From Alphaproteobacteria bacterium (lineage in GTDB: Bacteria; Pseudomonadota; Alphaproteobacteria; Rickettsiales; SXRF01): a stretch of DNA of 41,863 nt. The notes beneath the pieces were generated by a model. It worked only from the letters and a program-made list of their open reading frames with translations. It made no database searches and was not told the origin of the DNA. The DNA is taken from contig JABDCD010000006.1 of NCBI GenBank assembly GCA_013288305.1, positions 1 to 41,863 of the forward strand. Direction: 5' to 3'. Below are positions 39,725 through 41,863 of the stretch, in pieces. Made by a program: the position numbers and the translations under genes. Within the stretch, counting starts at the first letter, position 1. Each line of letters starts with the position of its first letter.

Positions 39725-39742
39725 TAAACTATAGGTGTGTCC

Positions 39743-41038
39743 ATGAAACTCTCCCGCTATTTTCTCCCGCTGATTCGTGAAAATCCCTCCGAAGCGCAGA
39801 TCGCTTCGCACCGGCTGATGCTGCGCGCCGGGATGATCCGCCAGGAAGCGGCGGGCATTTATAGCTGGCTGCCGCTGGGGCTGCGCGTGCTGGACAATAT
39901 CGAGCGCATCGTCGCCGAAGAGTTGGATAAGGCCGGGTGCGTGCGCGTGCTGATGCCGACGCTGCAGCCGACGGAACTATGGAAAGAATCCGGCCGTTAC
40001 GATGCGATGGGCAAGGAGATGCTGCGCTTCAAGGATCGTTCCGAGCGCGAGTTGCTGTACAGCCCGACCTGCGAGGAAATGATCATTGACATTTTCCGCA
40101 GCTCGGTGAAAAGCTACAAAGCGCTGCCGCTCAATCTCTATCAGATACAATGGAAATTCCGCGACGAGGTGCGCCCGCGTTTCGGTATCATGCGCGGCCG
40201 TGAATTCCTGATGAAGGACGGCTATTCCTTCCATATCAGCCTCGACGACGCCAAGCGCGAATACAGCAAAATGTACGATGTCTATCACCGCATTTTCGCT
40301 CGGCTCGGCCTGGTCGCCATCGCCGTCAACGCCGATTCCGGCGCTATCGGCGGCTCGCTCAGCCATGAGTTCCAGGTGATCGCCGAAACCGGCGAAAGCG
40401 CGCTCTATTACGATAAAACCTTCGATGATATCCGCGCCGGAAAAATGCAGATGAGCGGCGAGGATATGCGCAGGCTTTATGCCGCCGCCGATGAATTGCA
40501 TGTGCCTGATAAATGCCCGGTGGCGAAGGAAAACCTGCGCGAGGCGCGGGGCATCGAGGTCGGGCATATTTTTCTGCTCGGGCGGAAATATACCGATGCG
40601 ATGAAGGTCGATGTCAATGGGCCGGACGGCAATTCGGTGCGCGTGGAAATGGGAACCTATGGCATCGGCGTGTCGCGGCTGGCCGGTGCGATTATCGAGG
40701 CCGGACATGACGAAAACGGCATCGTCTGGCCGGAAGCGGTGGCGCCGTTCAAGGTGGGCATCATCAACCTGCGCCCGGGCGATGCCAAGTGCGATGCGAT
40801 CTGCCAGCAGCTTTACGATACGCTGCAAGGGCAGGGGGTAGAGGTGTTATACGACGATACGGACGAACGCGCCGGCGCCAAATTCGCCTCGATGGATTTG
40901 ATCGGACTGCCGTGGCAGGTGGTCGTGGGGCCGAAGGGCGCGGAGAAGGGAGTGTTGGAGGTGAAGAATAGGAAGAGCGGGGAGAAAAAAGAAATGTCGT
41001 TGGAGGCCGCACTTAAAACCGTCAAAGGGACAGAGTAA
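39743..41038 (+). CDS. proS: Prolyl-tRNA synthetase (short alphaproteobacterial type)
   Basis: [57 protein letters not shown]...[14 protein letters not shown]...[31 protein letters not shown]. Confidence 0.97.
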   Translation: MKLSRYFLPLIRENPSEAQIASHRLMLRAGMIRQEAAGIYSWLPLGLRVLDNIERIVAEELDKAGCVRVLMPTLQPTELWKESGRYDAMGKEMLRFKDRSERELLYSPTCEEMIIDIFRSSVKSYKALPLNLYQIQWKFRDEVRPRFGIMRGREFLMKDGYSFHISLDDAKREYSKMYDVYHRIFARLGLVAIAVNADSGAIGGSLSHEFQVIAETGESALYYDKTFDDIRAGKMQMSGEDMRRLYAAADELHVPDKCPVAKENLREARGIEVGHIFLLGRKYTDAMKVDVNGPDGNSVRVEMGTYGIGVSRLAGAIIEAGHDENGIVWPEAVAPFKVGIINLRPGDAKCDAICQQLYDTLQGQGVEVLYDDTDERAGAKFASMDLIGLPWQVVVGPKGAEKGVLEVKNRKSGEKKEMSLEAALKTVKGTE

Positions 41039-41040
41039 GA

Positions 41041-41863
41041 ATGCTCTCCCCCTTTGAACGGATGGTTGCTTTCCGCTACCTGCGCGCACGGCGCGAGGAA
41101 GGGCTGATTTCGGTCATCGCGCTGTTTTCGCTGATCGGGATTGCGCTCGGCGTGGCGACGCTGATCGTCGTGCTGGCGGTGATGAACGGCGTGCGCGGTG
41201 AGTTGATTCAAAGCATCATCGGGCTGGAAGGCCATGTCAGCGTTTATGCTAATAATAGTAGAGGCATCGGCGATTATGAGGCTTTAAGCAAGCAGATTTC
41301 CGCGCTGCCCGGTGTGAAATCCGCCATGCCGAAAATCGAAGGCCAGATCATGGCGACGTATAAGGGGCAGGCTGTCGGCGCGATGGTGGCCGGCTATCGT
41401 TATGACGATTTGAGACAAAAAGATTTGCTGATGAAAAAAATCATCGCGGGTGATGGCTCTGCGCTTGAACATGGCGGCGTCCTCATCGGCAGCCGCATGG
41501 CGGAAAAAATGGGGTTGCGGCCGGGCGATGCTATCACGCTGATTTCGCCGGAAGGACGTGCCACCGTCGCCGGGCTGGTGCCGCGCGTCAAAGCCTATTC
41601 TGTGGGCGGGATATTTTCCATCGGCATGTTCGCTTATGATAATGGCCTGATCGTCATGCCGTTCGAGGAAGCGCAGGTGTATTTTAAGTTGAAGGATTCA
41701 GCATCCGGCATTCAGCATTCAGAAGAAAAACAACCTTCCCTGAATCCCGAATCCCGAATGCTGAATGCTGGCCAGGCCAGCCAGATCGAAGTCACCGGCA
41801 ACAATCCCGAACAGGCGCAGCACATCGCCGCTGAAATAAGCGGCGCGCTGGGGTCGGGATTTC
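41041..41863 (+). CDS. lolC: Lipoprotein-releasing system transmembrane protein LolC/LolE, 3' truncated by window edge
   Basis: My translation: MLSPFERMVAFRYLRARREEGLISVIALFSLIGIALGVATLIVVLAVMNGVRGELIQSIIGLEGHV...GGVLIGSRMAEKMGLRPGDAITLISPEG; open to window end. Confidence 0.93.
   Translation, partial: MLSPFERMVAFRYLRARREEGLISVIALFSLIGIALGVATLIVVLAVMNGVRGELIQSIIGLEGHVSVYANNSRGIGDYEALSKQISALPGVKSAMPKIEGQIMATYKGQAVGAMVAGYRYDDLRQKDLLMKKIIAGDGSALEHGGVLIGSRMAEKMGLRPGDAITLISPEGRATVAGLVPRVKAYSVGGIFSIGMFAYDNGLIVMPFEEAQVYFKLKDSASGIQHSEEKQPSLNPESRMLNAGQASQIEVTGNNPEQAQHIAAEISGALGSGF
41696..41766 (+). repeat. Heptad hairpin HH5 (in frame inside lolC)
   Basis: attcagcatccggcattcagcattcag (41696-41722) / ctgaatcccgaatcccgaatgctgaat (41740-41766); CTGAATC/CCGAATC/CCGAATG/CTGAATG; 23/27 positions pair; loop aagaaaaacaaccttcc. 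Confidence 0.9.

Overview
Window from an alphaproteobacterium-like genome, judged from gene order and product families. Left end: partial purU, displaced lon on the minus strand, REC-HD-GYP regulator, tRNA-Leu, tig, a HigB/HigA-like TA pair, clpP, clpX, hup, tRNA-Val, tRNA-Asp. Centre: a complete nuoA-N (complex I) operon interrupted by many unrelated small ORFs (GNAT, secreted protein, GIY-YIG, DedA, several unknowns). Right end: birA, coaX, rnj, a minus-strand block of four unknown glycine-rich membrane-like proteins, mce, an AT-rich unknown, DUF1467, proS, partial lolC/E. Three non-obvious signals stand out. (1) A family of five hairpins, each made of about four degenerate heptamers per arm, with a different heptamer at every locus and a purine-rich loop. 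They lie in frame inside purU and lolC, across the nuoB start codon, inside a signal-peptide coding region, and between birA and coaX. (2) An 18-bp pho-box-like direct-repeat motif (TTGTCAY-N4-nnTmAy) lies 59-64 bp upstream of the start codons of four, possibly five, unrelated unknown ORFs, suggesting an undescribed regulon. (3) A stand-alone GIY-YIG nuclease gene is flanked by two related GTCAT...ATGAC palindromic elements whose stems differ by compensatory changes around a conserved TA bulge. All calls come from reading the sequence and ORF translations; no database search was run.
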